From: Xanthomonas dyei
Lineage (GTDB): Bacteria > Pseudomonadota > Gammaproteobacteria > Xanthomonadales > Xanthomonadaceae
Length of the DNA stretch: 64,000 nt
Direction: 5' to 3'
Assembly: GCF_002939865.1 (NCBI RefSeq)
Contig: NZ_MDEE01000005.1
Location: 85,517 to 149,516 of the forward strand
The notes beneath the pieces were generated by a model, which saw only the letters and a program-made list of their open reading frames with translations, was not told the DNA's origin and did not search any database. The position numbers and the translations under genes are program-made. Of the stretch, positions 27,357 through 36,113 are shown one piece after another. Each line of letters starts with the position of its first letter. Position 1 is the stretch's first letter.

Positions 27357-27959
27357 ATGATCCGGGTGTTGTTGGCCGAAGACCAGGCACTGCTGCGCGG
27401 CGCCTTGGTGGCCCTGCTGGGACTGGAAGACGACATCGAGGTGGTCGGCAGCGCAGGCGATGGCGAAGCCGCCTGGCGCGAGCTGCAGCGGCTGCAGCCG
27501 GATGTGCTGGTCACCGATATCGAGATGCCCGGGTTGAGCGGCCTGGAACTGGCGCAGCGCATCCAGCGCCTGGCGTTGCCGGTGCGGGTGATGATCGTCA
27601 CCACGTTTGCGCGCCCGGGCTTTTTGCGGCGCGCGCTGGATGCCGGCGTGGCGGGGTATCTGCTCAAGGATGCGCCGGCCGAACAATTGGTCAGCGCGCT
27701 GCGTCAGGTGCATCGCGGCGGCCGGGTAATCGACCCGCAACTGGCGATGGATGCCTGGGTGGAAGCGGACCCGTTGAGCGAGCGCGAACGCACCGTGCTG
27801 CGGCTGGCCGGCGAAGGCCGCTCGGCCAGCGAGATCGCGCAACAGTTGCAGCTCTCGCATGGCACCGTGCGCAATTACCTGTCCGAATGCATCGGCAAGT
27901 TGGGCGTGGCCAATCGCATCGAAGCGTATCGACTAGCGCGGCAGAAAGGCTGGTTGTAA
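27357..27959 (+). CDS. DesR-like response regulator (NarL/FixJ family)
   Basis: The 200-residue protein has a receiver with acidic pair E8-D9, phospho-acceptor Asp54 (VTDIEMPG) and Lys104, then a LuxR-type helix-turn-helix (LSERERTVLRLAGEGRSASE; SHGTVRNYLSECIGKLGVAN). It is the partner of the DesK-like kinase. Its stop codon TAA shares its last A with the first base of repeat R4. Confidence 0.93.
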   Translation: MIRVLLAEDQALLRGALVALLGLEDDIEVVGSAGDGEAAWRELQRLQPDVLVTDIEMPGLSGLELAQRIQRLALPVRVMIVTTFARPGFLRRALDAGVAGYLLKDAPAEQLVSALRQVHRGGRVIDPQLAMDAWVEADPLSERERTVLRLAGEGRSASEIAQQLQLSHGTVRNYLSECIGKLGVANRIEAYRLARQKGWL

Positions 27960-28101
27960 GAGCAGCTAACAAAACTACTGTGCAGCCGCCAGGCGGGCGC
28001 GGCCGGTGCTCGGAATCCTCATGTGCCACCCGTACACTCCGGTTCCTCCGCGCCGTCCACACCCACCTGACGACTGCTCGCTACGTTTTGTTAGCCGCTC
28101 T
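27959..28101 (+). repeat. Dispersed 143-bp palindromic repeat, copy R4
   Basis: The ends are AGAGCAGCTAACAAAACTAC and TTTTGTTAGCCGCTCT. The first base is the last base of the response-regulator stop codon, so this copy forms that gene's 3' end. Confidence 0.92.
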
Positions 28102-28457
28102 AAGTGCCTGCAGGCGGTGCGGTGTGATCGCTACTGATGCGTTTCAGCTTGCGCCAATCGAACGCTGCTGATCGCAAAGCGGGCGCGGCCAGGGCGTTCA
28201 ATCGTCAGAGCTCATGCGAACGGTTGGTGGTTTTACTGCAGCCATGCATGGCGTGCGCACGCGTGCGGCATCTTGTAAGCAAGCACACTGCGACGTTGCA
28301 CGTCGTGCGTGCATGCTTTGCAATCGCTTCGATACGCAACGGCGTGCATCGGCCATGTGCTGCGGAAGCGATCAACAGCTATTCCAAATGCCTGCGAAGG
28401 CATGCGGTCGCCGCGCAGGTACACTGCCGGGCGATCGTCATCATCGCGAGTAACTGC
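28102..28457. other. Intergenic, no gene seen
   Basis: These 356 bases separate repeat R4 from the ThuA gene. A frame runs through from 28137 in phase with ThuA, but it has no family resemblance and precedes a clear signal peptide, so I treat it as non-coding. Confidence 0.5.
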
Positions 28458-29246
28458 ATGAAATCTGTGTGGCTGTTGGGCTTGTTGCTGATCTGCGCAT
28501 TCAACGCATCGGCCGAGCAATTCAAGATTCTGGTGGCGGCCATTCCCAACCAGTATCACCACGATTACATCCCGGTGGCCAAGCCGCAGTTCGAAGCGAT
28601 GGCACGCAAGCAGTATGTCGAGCTGGTGTGGGCGTGGAATGCCAAGGCCTTCGATGGGGACCTCTCGCAATACGCCGCCATCGTGCTGCTCAATACTCCG
28701 GCCACGGATCTTGATCCGGCCCAGCGCGCCAACTTCCAAAAGTACGTGCGCAACGGCGGTGGCGTGGTCGCGGTGCACAAGGCGTTTGCGATCAAGCGCG
28801 GCGAGTGGGAGTGGTACGACCATCTGATCGGCCGCTCGTTCCGCACCCACCCGTATATGCAAACGGCGATGGTCGATGTGGTGGACGCAAACTTCCCCGC
28901 TACCGCCGGCCTGCCCAAGCGCTGGGTGTGGAGCGACGAATGGTACGAATACGACCCGCCCTACAGCGACGATCTGGTCACGCTACTCACGGTGGATGAA
29001 ACCAGCTACGACCCCACGCTGATCTGGCCGGGCCAGGTCGCCAAGGGCATGGGCAAACAGCACCCGGTGGCGTGGTACCACCACTTCGAAGGTGGCCGCG
29101 TCTTCGCCACCGCCTTGGGCCATCTGGCCGAGGCCTACAACGATCCGCGCTATCTGGAGCATCTGTACGGCGGCATTTATTGGGCAGCGACGGGCAAGGG
29201 CATCCAAGCCTCAGAGCCAGCGGCCAAAACAAAACGCCAGCGTTAA
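28458..29246 (+). CDS. Secreted ThuA-domain protein
   Basis: The 262-residue protein has a signal peptide (MKSVWLLGLLLICAFNASA) and a ThuA-like glutamine-amidotransferase-fold domain: NQYHHDYIPVAKPQFEAMAR, YAAIVLLNTPATDLDPAQ, GGGVVAVHKAF and PVAWYHHFEGGRVFATALGH. ThuA-like proteins are tied to trehalose and other sugar use; the exact activity is not established. A cluster of CCTCTCCC-type repeats follows. Confidence 0.85.
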   Translation: MKSVWLLGLLLICAFNASAEQFKILVAAIPNQYHHDYIPVAKPQFEAMARKQYVELVWAWNAKAFDGDLSQYAAIVLLNTPATDLDPAQRANFQKYVRNGGGVVAVHKAFAIKRGEWEWYDHLIGRSFRTHPYMQTAMVDVVDANFPATAGLPKRWVWSDEWYEYDPPYSDDLVTLLTVDETSYDPTLIWPGQVAKGMGKQHPVAWYHHFEGGRVFATALGHLAEAYNDPRYLEHLYGGIYWAATGKGIQASEPAAKTKRQR

Positions 29247-29251
29247 GCACT

Positions 29252-29287
29252 CACTTCTCTTCCTGCGGGAGAGGAGTGAGGGTATGG
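29252..29287. repeat. CCTCTC-type inverted repeat (partial unit)
   Basis: Sequence from CACTTCTCTTCC to GGAGAGGAGTGAGGGTA forms a hairpin and shares the GTGAGGGTA tail with the units at 29357 and 40146. Confidence 0.6.
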
Positions 29288-29356
29288 GGTCAAAATCACT
29301 GCAAATGGCGGGGAATCAGAGGCTTCTTCCGTACCTTCATGCGCCCCTGCGGTGCA

Positions 29357-29424
29357 GCCCCTCTCGGCGGGAGAAGGGAGATCAAGCCCCTCTCCCGGCG
29401 GGAGAGGGATTGGGGTGAGGGTAC
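29357..29424. repeat. CCTCTCCCG-type inverted repeat
   Basis: Two hairpins, CCCCTCTCGGCGGGAGAAGGG and a neighbouring CCCCTCTCCC/GGGAGAGGG-type stem, are followed by TTGGGGTGAGGGTAC. This is the same module as at 40146-40244 and is a typical intergenic REP-like element of these genomes. Confidence 0.75.
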
Positions 29425-29480
29425 GTCCGCGCAGGCAAATCACACCGTGCAAGACGTCTGCCAACACCCAACCAAACCCA

Positions 29481-30023
29481 TCAACGCGCAGAGCGCTCCC
29501 CGCGCGCCATGCTGGAAAACACGCCGTCGCGGCGCACCCATGCATGGAACAGAGCTGCGCTCAGATGAACAAGAACCGTGGCGAACAACAGATACGCCAA
29601 CCAGCCATGCGCACTGCGTAGCCACGCGTACAGCGCTGGGTCGTGCGGGACGATCGCCGGCAAGTTCGCGCCGGGCCACAGCACGATCGGGTAGCCGCCG
29701 GCCGACAGCATCGCCCAGCCGATCAGCGGCATGCCAAGCATCAAGGCATACAACAGCCAATGCGAGGCGATCGCGGCGGCCTTCTGCCAGGCAGGCAAAT
29801 CCGCAGGCAAGGCCGGCGGCCGATGGCGCAGGCGGTTGATCAAGCGCAGCACCGCCAGGATCAGGATCGCGATACCCAGTGGGCGATGCAGATCGATCAA
29901 CCACGGCCGCTGCGTCACCGAGGCCACCATACCCACGCCGACAAACAGCATGGTCAGGATCATCGCGGCCATCAGCCAGTGCAGCAAGCGCGCGGGCAGG
30001 TTGAAGTGGGTGTGGCGGCTCAT
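29481..30023 (-). CDS. Cytochrome b561-family protein
   Basis: The 180-residue protein has four membrane helices, with histidines placed to bind two b hemes: LLHWLMAAMILTMLFVGVG, LHRPLGIAILILAVLRLINR, SHWLLYALMLGMPLIGWAML and SAHGWLAYLLFATVLVHLSA. It should move electrons across the inner membrane. The ATG at 30023 overlaps the catalase stop by 4 bases, so the two act as a unit, and the sigma-type promoter lies upstream of the catalase gene. Confidence 0.88.
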   Translation of the reverse strand: MSRHTHFNLPARLLHWLMAAMILTMLFVGVGMVASVTQRPWLIDLHRPLGIAILILAVLRLINRLRHRPPALPADLPAWQKAAAIASHWLLYALMLGMPLIGWAMLSAGGYPIVLWPGANLPAIVPHDPALYAWLRSAHGWLAYLLFATVLVHLSAALFHAWVRRDGVFSSMARGERSAR

Positions 30024-31117
30024 TGATGTGCTCCCTGGCCGGTAGCGGCGTTGCCCGTGCCGTTGGCGATCTCGTGCTCGCGGCGGTTGAACGATTGCGA
30101 ATACACCGAGGAGCGTGCCGCCAGAATCGGATCGTTGGAAGCCGCGATGCCCTTGGGCAGGATCAGCGGGTCGTAATTCAGATCGCGGCATGGGCCGGTG
30201 GCTTGCGGTTGCGCGCGGTCCAGCGACAGCGTGCCGGCCACGATCTGTTTACGACTGGCTGGCCAGGGCTGCGAGGGGTCATCCACCGGGTCGCCCGGCT
30301 CGGCCACGGTCAGCACCATGTCCCAACGCAGCGGCCCCTGCGCCAGGCGCGTGTCCAGGTCGGTGGCCAAAAAATCGCCATCGGCCTGTTTGCGCTGTTC
30401 GGCGCTCAATTCCTTGAACGGCGTATGCGGGCGCATCGACCAACGGATATAGCGTTCGCGTCCATCGGCGGCGATCGCGCGGAACGTGTTGACGCCGTTG
30501 TACTGCGTATTGGCCCAACTGTCCGACCACGGCGCGGTCTTGGCCCACTGCTGAAACTTTGCGGCCTCCGGATATTGCTTGCCGAAGGCGGCCAGTTTCT
30601 CCGGGTCCGGTTTGCCGGTGGCCGGGTCCGGCTTGGAGGCCACATTCAAGGCCTGGAAGCCGGCAGGCGTGGCCACCACGAAGAACGGAAAGCTGTTCAT
30701 TGCGGTGCGCCATTCCTGGCCGTCGTCGCTGCGCAACAGCAGCGCCATGCTGCGCACGCGCGCCGCACCATCGGCACCGTGCGGATCGCCACCGCCGATC
30801 GACATGCGCCCCAGCACCGGCGTGCTGGCCTGGCTGAAGATGCGCGCCGACGACACCCAGGTCGCCTTGCCGCTGGATTGGAACTGCCCGCTCACGCACA
30901 CGCCCTTGCTATGCGCGCGGCGAAAGCCCGGATGCGGCGGCCCGCTGGATTCGATGGTGTCGGTCATGCGCGCGGCGGTGAGCCGGTCGCTGCCAATCCA
31001 GCCGGCTGCCCAGGCAAACGCGATGGCGATGCCACCGGCAATCGCGGCGATGCCCAGCAACGGCGCCACGCGAACGTGTCCCTGCTGTGGCGGTGGGGAA
31101 GGAGGTGGCAAGGTCAT
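30020..31117 (-). CDS. SrpA-type catalase-related peroxidase, membrane-anchored
   Basis: The 365-residue heme protein has an N-terminal membrane helix (about 18-42) and a short catalase core: distal histidine in RRAHSKGVCVSGQF and proximal heme tyrosine in the R-x-x-x-Y motif RSSVY near the C terminus. This mini-catalase family often travels with cytochrome b561 and an ECF sigma factor. It probably acts on peroxides in the periplasm. A GGAG site precedes the ATG. Confidence 0.9.
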   Translation of the reverse strand: MTLPPPSPPPQQGHVRVAPLLGIAAIAGGIAIAFAWAAGWIGSDRLTAARMTDTIESSGPPHPGFRRAHSKGVCVSGQFQSSGKATWVSSARIFSQASTPVLGRMSIGGGDPHGADGAARVRSMALLLRSDDGQEWRTAMNSFPFFVVATPAGFQALNVASKPDPATGKPDPEKLAAFGKQYPEAAKFQQWAKTAPWSDSWANTQYNGVNTFRAIAADGRERYIRWSMRPHTPFKELSAEQRKQADGDFLATDLDTRLAQGPLRWDMVLTVAEPGDPVDDPSQPWPASRKQIVAGTLSLDRAQPQATGPCRDLNYDPLILPKGIAASNDPILAARSSVYSQSFNRREHEIANGTGNAATGQGAHQ

Positions 31118-31157
31118 GGCTGGCTCCAGTGGTCGGTGCGGTGAGTGGTCGATGCAG

Positions 31158-31186
31158 TGAGACGACGGGCAGGCCGACTTATTCCC
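31158..31186 (-). promoter_or_regulatory. ECF-type promoter for catalase-b561 operon
   Basis: On the minus strand GGGAATA (31186-31180) and GTCTCA (31163-31158) are separated by exactly 16 bases. The same motif and spacing precede the sigma gene on the other strand. The predicted start site is about 35 bases before the catalase ATG. Confidence 0.72.
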
Positions 31187-31224
31187 GTCGTCGCCCAGGG
31201 CGGTGCGGCACGCGCATCAATCGT

Positions 31225-31253
31225 GGGAATAGTCCACGCTCCAGCGCGTCTAA
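31225..31253 (+). promoter_or_regulatory. ECF-type autoregulatory promoter for the sigma gene
   Basis: GGGAATA (31225-31231) and GTCTAA (31248-31253) are 16 bases apart. The predicted start site, about 31259-31261, falls on the ATG at 31260, so the mRNA may be leaderless or translation may start at the ATG at 31281. Confidence 0.72.
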
Positions 31254-31259
31254 CGTGTG

Positions 31260-31796
31260 ATGCCACCGCCGAACCTGCCAATGGATGCTCTGGACGATGA
31301 CCAACTGCGTGCCGTACTGCCGGCGCTGCGTCGCTTTGCGCACGCGCTGAGCGGCGAGCCCGCCAGCGCCGACGACCTGGTGCAGGCCACGCTGGAACGT
31401 GCGCTGCGGCGTTGGCGCACCCGCCACAGCGCCGAGGCGCTGCAGCCGTGGCTGTTCGCCATCCTGTACCGGCAGTTTCTGGACGGGCAGCGTCGTGCCG
31501 CGCGCTGGCAGCGCGTGGTGGGCCTGTTCGCACCGCAGCAGCCCAGCCAGTCCGCATCGGCCGAGCAGGTGCACGATGGCCGCGCCATGCTGGCCAGCCT
31601 GGCGTTGTTGCCGCCGCAACAGCGCGCCTTGCTGCTGCTGGTCAGCGTGGAGGGTTTCAGCTACCGAGAGGTGGCCGACACCCTCGGTATCCCGATCGGC
31701 ACGGTGATGTCGCGGCTGTCGCGTGCGCGCGAACGCCTGCGCGCCTTGAACGAAGGTCACGTGAACCACGCACCTGCCTTGAGGATCCTGAAATGA
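31260..31796 (+). CDS. ECF RNA polymerase sigma factor
   Basis: The protein of about 178 residues has sigma-70 region 2 (ADDLVQATLERALRRWRTR, LFAILYRQFLDGQRRAARW) and region 4 (LPPQQRALLLLVSVEGFSYR, EVADTLGIPIGTVMSRLSRARERL). Starts at GTG 31257, ATG 31260 and ATG 31281 are all in frame. The stop overlaps the anti-sigma start. The twin promoter motifs around it imply that it transcribes itself and the divergent catalase-b561 operon. Confidence 0.9.
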   Translation: MPPPNLPMDALDDDQLRAVLPALRRFAHALSGEPASADDLVQATLERALRRWRTRHSAEALQPWLFAILYRQFLDGQRRAARWQRVVGLFAPQQPSQSASAEQVHDGRAMLASLALLPPQQRALLLLVSVEGFSYREVADTLGIPIGTVMSRLSRARERLRALNEGHVNHAPALRILK

Positions 31797-32548
31797 CCAG
31801 CACACCGCCGCCTGACGAACACGCATTGCACGCCTATGTCGATGGCCGTCTGGCGCCGGAGCAGCGTGCAGCGGTGGCAGCCTGGTTGCAGACGCATCCC
31901 GCGCAGGCCGCGCGCGTGGCCGGCTGGAAACGCGATGCCGAAGCGCTGCGCGCCGCATACGCCGGCCTGGAACCGGAGATGGCCACGGTGACGCTGACGC
32001 CTGCAGCGATTCGCCGTGGCCTGCAGCAACGCCGCCGGGCCATGTCCGCCATTGCCGCCAGTTGCGTGCTGGCACTTGGCCTGGGTACTGGACTGGGCTG
32101 GCAGTTGCGCGAGAGCCGGCTCGCCAGCCAGCGCGTGCCGATGGCCGATGCCGTGGCCGCGTATCGCCTGTTTGCCGATGCCGACGCGCATCAAGGCGTT
32201 GCGTTGGATGTGCAGCGCCGTGCGGAGTTGGAGCCGTGGTTACGCACGCATTTCGGCAGCGCCGGTGTGGTGCCGGATCTGCGCGCGCAGGGCTATACGC
32301 TGCGCGGCGGGCAGCTGCTTTCCACACCGGAAGGCGCGGCAGCGATACTGCTCTACAGCGATGCCGACGGCGCGCGGATCGGCCTGTATCTGCGTCCGCG
32401 CAGCGGGCCGATGCCCACCGGCGAGCGTCGCGATGGCCGTCTACTGGCGCAGTACTGGGCCGAAGGCGAGACCGCGTTTGCGCTGGTCGGCCCGGCCACG
32501 CAGACACGTATGCGCACGATCGCGCCGTTGTTGCGCAATAAGGGATGA
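31793..32548 (+). CDS. Transmembrane anti-sigma factor
   Basis: The 251-residue protein has an N-terminal zinc-less anti-sigma domain (HALHAYVDGRLAPEQRAAVA), one membrane helix (about residues 82-102, SAIAASCVLALGLGTGLGW) and a periplasmic domain (YRLFADADAHQGVALDV, AEGETAFALVGPA). This is the usual layout for a membrane anti-sigma that holds an ECF factor until an envelope signal arrives. It overlaps the sigma gene by 4 bases. Confidence 0.86.
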   Translation: MTSTPPPDEHALHAYVDGRLAPEQRAAVAAWLQTHPAQAARVAGWKRDAEALRAAYAGLEPEMATVTLTPAAIRRGLQQRRRAMSAIAASCVLALGLGTGLGWQLRESRLASQRVPMADAVAAYRLFADADAHQGVALDVQRRAELEPWLRTHFGSAGVVPDLRAQGYTLRGGQLLSTPEGAAAILLYSDADGARIGLYLRPRSGPMPTGERRDGRLLAQYWAEGETAFALVGPATQTRMRTIAPLLRNKG

Positions 32549-32604
32549 CCGGCGCGAGGTGAGGCGCGCGGTGATCGCAGGCGCGTGTTGCCTGGTCGGC
32601 TAAC

Positions 32605-33975
32605 TCAGCCGCCGTAACGCCCCTGCAGCATCGCAAACGCCGAGCGCAGCGCCAGGGCTTCGCCGCCAGCGGGGCGGCCGGGGCGGTCGCTGTCGTTCCA
32701 GGCGTAGACGTCCAGGTGCGCCCACTGCTGCCCCGGCGCCACGAAGCGCTCCAGATACAGCGCGGCGGTGACCGCACCGGCCATGCGCGAGCCGGCGTTG
32801 GCCATATCGGCCACGTGGCTGTTGAGATAGCGCAGGTAGGGGCGCCACAGCGGCATGCGCCAGACCGGGTCGCGGGTCTGCTCGCCGGCGCTGATCCAGG
32901 CCTGCGCCAGCGCATCGTCGTTGGCGAACAAGGCCGGCAGATCCGGGCCCAGCGCGATGCGTGCGGCACCGGTGAGGGTAGCGAAATCCAGGATCAGGTC
33001 CGGGCGTTGTTCGGTGGCGTAACTGAGCGCATCGCACAGCACCAGGCGGCCTTCGGCATCGGTGTTGTCCACTTCCACCGTGACCCCGGCGCGCGTGGTG
33101 ATGACCTCGCCCGGGCGGAACGCATCCGGGCCGACCGCGTTTTCCACCGCAGCGATCAACAGCGTCAGCCGCACCGGCAACTGCTGCGCCATGACCAGCC
33201 CGGCCAGCGCCAGCGCATGCGCCGCGCCGCCCATGTCCTTTTTCATGTTGCGCATGCCATCGGCCGGCTTGAGATCCAGCCCGCCGGTGTCGAAGCACAC
33301 GCCTTTGCCGACCAGCACCAGATGCGGATGCGCGGCATCGCCCCATTGCAGCTGGATCAGCCGCGGCGCGCGATGCGAGGCGCGGCCGACCGCATGGATG
33401 GTGGGGAAGTTCTGCGCCAGCAACGCATCGCCCACGATCGCCTCGACCTGCGCGCCATGCGCCTGCGCCACTGCGCGGGTGGCATCTTCCAGCTGCTGCG
33501 GGCCCATGTCTTCGGTCGGCGTATTGACCCAGTCGCGTACCTGCAGGCACGCCGCGATCAGGGCGCGCGTGGCCGCCGAGGGCGCGGCCGCCAACTCGGC
33601 CGGCGCACGCGGCACCTTGCGATACCGCGTAAAGCGATAGGCGCCCAGCCCCCACCCCAGGTGCAGCAGTGCCAGTTCGGCATCGCTCAGGCTGTTGGCC
33701 AGCGTCCAGCGGCTGGCCGGCGGCAGCGCCATCGGTGCGTGCGCGTAGGCATACGCGTCGGCGCGGTCGCCGACACCCACGATCGCGCCGGCCAGCCCTT
33801 GCTCGCCGGGCAGCAACAACACGCTACCGGGGGCGGCATCGAAACGCTGCGCCTGTGCCCAGGACAACACTCGCGTGGGCTGCTCGGCGCACCAGCGCGC
33901 AAAGCCCTCGCGGTCGAGCACATACAGCGGCAACGCGGCGGCGGCGGGATCGGTAAAACCGGTGAGGTGCGACAT
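32605..33975 (-). CDS. M17 leucyl-aminopeptidase family protein
   Basis: The 456-residue protein carries the two-metal M17 motifs VGKGVCFDTGGLDLKP, MKKDMGGAA and the signature NTDAEGRLVL. It removes N-terminal residues from peptides in the cytosol. I chose the ATG at 33975, seven bases after GAAGG; an ATG at 33981 touches that site. It differs from classical PepA at the N terminus, so it may be a PepB-like or paralogous enzyme. Confidence 0.9.
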   Translation of the reverse strand: MSHLTGFTDPAAAALPLYVLDREGFARWCAEQPTRVLSWAQAQRFDAAPGSVLLLPGEQGLAGAIVGVGDRADAYAYAHAPMALPPASRWTLANSLSDAELALLHLGWGLGAYRFTRYRKVPRAPAELAAAPSAATRALIAACLQVRDWVNTPTEDMGPQQLEDATRAVAQAHGAQVEAIVGDALLAQNFPTIHAVGRASHRAPRLIQLQWGDAAHPHLVLVGKGVCFDTGGLDLKPADGMRNMKKDMGGAAHALALAGLVMAQQLPVRLTLLIAAVENAVGPDAFRPGEVITTRAGVTVEVDNTDAEGRLVLCDALSYATEQRPDLILDFATLTGAARIALGPDLPALFANDDALAQAWISAGEQTRDPVWRMPLWRPYLRYLNSHVADMANAGSRMAGAVTAALYLERFVAPGQQWAHLDVYAWNDSDRPGRPAGGEALALRSAFAMLQGRYGG

Positions 33976-34013
33976 GGACATCCTTCAATGGCGGTGTGCG
34001 CCGTCGGTTGAAC

Positions 34014-34751
34014 TCAGGCGGGAATGCAGATGCCGTCGCGCGCGGCGCCCGGGTGCGGTTGCTGCGCGTCCAGCCAGTCGGCCAGCCCGGTCATGCTGTC
34101 GAACTCCAGGTCTGGCTGCTGGGTCGGATGCGACCACTCCGCGCCGTCGCGATTGATCCAGCATGCACGCAGGCCGGCATCCAGCGCGCCCAGCACGTCC
34201 ATTCGCACGTGGTCGCCTACATGCAGCACCTGTGCGGGCGGCACGTCCAGACGCGCGCATGCAGCCAGAAAGATGCTCGCCTCCGGCTTGGCGCTGCCGT
34301 GTTCGCGCGCGCCCAGCTGAAACGCGAAGTGGTGCATCAGCCCGATGCGCTGCAGATCGGCATTGCCATTGCTGAGCGCGGCCACCGGCACATGCGCGGC
34401 GATGCGTGCCAGCGCGTCCAGCGCATCCGGATAGCATTCCACCTGGTTGCGCGCGGCATAGAACACTTCGTAGGCAGGTTCCACCAGCGCCAGATCGCCG
34501 CCGCTCTCGCGCAAGGCCATTTCCAGCGTCAACCGGCGTAGCGCACTGAGGTCGTGATGCAGCTGCGGATTGTCGGCAAAGCTGCGCTCACGCAGCTCGC
34601 GCATCGCCTCCACCGGAAACCGCTCGGCGGTGACCGGGCTGTGCTCGCGCATCCAGTCGTACAGCACTTGGTCGATGCGCGCACCGATCGGTGCGAAGGG
34701 CCACAACGTGTCGTCGAGGTCGAGAGTGATGGCGCTGATGTGGAAGCTCAT
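34014..34751 (-). CDS. HAD-superfamily phosphatase (YigB-like)
   Basis: The 245-residue protein has HAD motif I DLDDTLWPF (residues 10-18), motif II ALSNGNADL, the motif III lysine in GSAKPEASIF and motif IV HVGDHVRMDV. The family dephosphorylates small metabolites. YigB of E. coli acts on a riboflavin intermediate, and the resemblance (TLDLDDTLWP, GICIPA end) suggests this subgroup, but the substrate is not proven. Confidence 0.85.
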   Translation of the reverse strand: MSFHISAITLDLDDTLWPFAPIGARIDQVLYDWMREHSPVTAERFPVEAMRELRERSFADNPQLHHDLSALRRLTLEMALRESGGDLALVEPAYEVFYAARNQVECYPDALDALARIAAHVPVAALSNGNADLQRIGLMHHFAFQLGAREHGSAKPEASIFLAACARLDVPPAQVLHVGDHVRMDVLGALDAGLRACWINRDGAEWSHPTQQPDLEFDSMTGLADWLDAQQPHPGAARDGICIPA

Positions 34752-34780
34752 CGCGAGATTGTAATGCCGGCAATGGGGAG

Positions 34781-34830
34781 TCGGGAATCGACAATGGATA
34801 CAGCGGCGCCTCGGCTCTCGCGATTCCCGA
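34781..34830. repeat. Inverted repeat TCGGGAATCG/CGATTCCCGA
   Basis: The perfect 10-bp arms at 34781-34790 and 34821-34830 sit in the gap between the permease stop and the HAD start. It could act as a weak terminator for the permease gene. The GATTCCCGATTCCC motif looks like a common intergenic repeat. Confidence 0.55.
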
Positions 34831-34837
34831 TTCCCGG

Positions 34838-35944
34838 CTACTCAAGCAGCCTGGCCCAGCGCTGCATGCCTTCGACCCGGCTCAGCACCATCTTGATGCA
34901 CACCAGCAGCGGCACCGCGAGCAGCAGGCCCACCATGCCCCACAGCCAGCCGAACAGCATCAGCGCCAGGATCAGCATCAATGGCGAGATCGCCATGCGC
35001 CGGCCCAGCACGATCGGAGTGACCACCTGGCCTTCGATGGTATGCAGCGCCAGATACAGGATCGCCGGCAGCATCGCTGACAATGGGGTGTGGAATTCCA
35101 CAAAGCCCATCAACAGCATCAGCATCACACCGATTAGCGGGCCCACATAAGGCGCAAAATTCAGCAGCGCCACCACTGTGCCCCAGAGCAGGGCCTCGGG
35201 CAGCGGAATCTGCAGCACGTACAAAATGCCTGCAAAAACCAGCCCGACCAGCGTATTGATCACGCTGATGGTGAGCACATACCGCGAGACCTCGCGCTCG
35301 ATGTCCAGCATGATCTCGGTGGTGAAGCGTTGTTGCTGTCGATTGGGCAACAACGCAATCGCGTGCCGTTGCAGGCTTTCGCCATAGACCATGAAAAAGA
35401 ACGTCAGCAGCACCACGGCCAGTACCGAGGCGGCCAGCTTGGGTGTGCGCACCAGCGCCTTGTACGGGTCGTCCATTTGCGTGCGCACGATCTGCACACC
35501 GCGTTGGCCTTCGCCACCGGCGGCACGCGCAAAGTTCTCCGCAGCCTGGTTGGCCTGCATCACCGGCTTGGTGAAATCGCGCACATCGCGCGCGATCTGG
35601 CGCATCTGGCGCGGCGCCTGCTGCACCCATTCGGCGGCAGGGCCGGCCAATTGCGCCGCCAACGTGACGGTGCCGGCCAGGCCCAGGCAGAGCACCAGCA
35701 AAGCGCCGAGAAAGCGCGGGATGCACAGCTTGCGCAGTCCGCGCAGGATGGGGTTGCCGATCAGTGCGAAGAATGCCGCCAGCATGACCGGCAGGATGAT
35801 CGTCTGCGCCGCCCATAAGGTGTAACCGACAGCAAGTGTTGCCAGCACCACCAACGAAGCTGGTGCGCGCGGACGCGGTGCCGGAGGCGGCGGAAGCGGA
35901 TCTGCCGGAATGGCAGCATCCAAAGACTCAACGGAGATAGACAT
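34838..35944 (-). CDS. AI-2E family (PerM/YdiK-like) transporter
   Basis: The 368-residue membrane protein has seven or eight helices and AI-2E-family features: IILPVMLAAFFALIGNPILR near the start, ALLWGTVVALLNFAPYVGPL in the second half and GQVVTPIVLGRRMAISPLML. A Pro-rich N-terminal tail precedes the first helix. The ATG at 35944 was preferred to 36007. The substrate cannot be stated. Confidence 0.88.
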   Translation of the reverse strand: MSISVESLDAAIPADPLPPPPAPRPRAPASLVVLATLAVGYTLWAAQTIILPVMLAAFFALIGNPILRGLRKLCIPRFLGALLVLCLGLAGTVTLAAQLAGPAAEWVQQAPRQMRQIARDVRDFTKPVMQANQAAENFARAAGGEGQRGVQIVRTQMDDPYKALVRTPKLAASVLAVVLLTFFFMVYGESLQRHAIALLPNRQQQRFTTEIMLDIEREVSRYVLTISVINTLVGLVFAGILYVLQIPLPEALLWGTVVALLNFAPYVGPLIGVMLMLLMGFVEFHTPLSAMLPAILYLALHTIEGQVVTPIVLGRRMAISPLMLILALMLFGWLWGMVGLLLAVPLLVCIKMVLSRVEGMQRWARLLE

Positions 35945-36113
35945 GCGCGCCCTGACAGCAAACTGGCGTGCTGCCAGCGGTGGGCCATTATCGGCACAAT
36001 ACGTCAACGGCGCGCACAGAGCCTGTGCGTGCGGTGTCAGTGCAAGGACAGGTGGCTGGCGGTCTCGACCATGACAAACAGCGGCGCATTAGCGCCGCAT
36101 ACAGCTGCAACTA

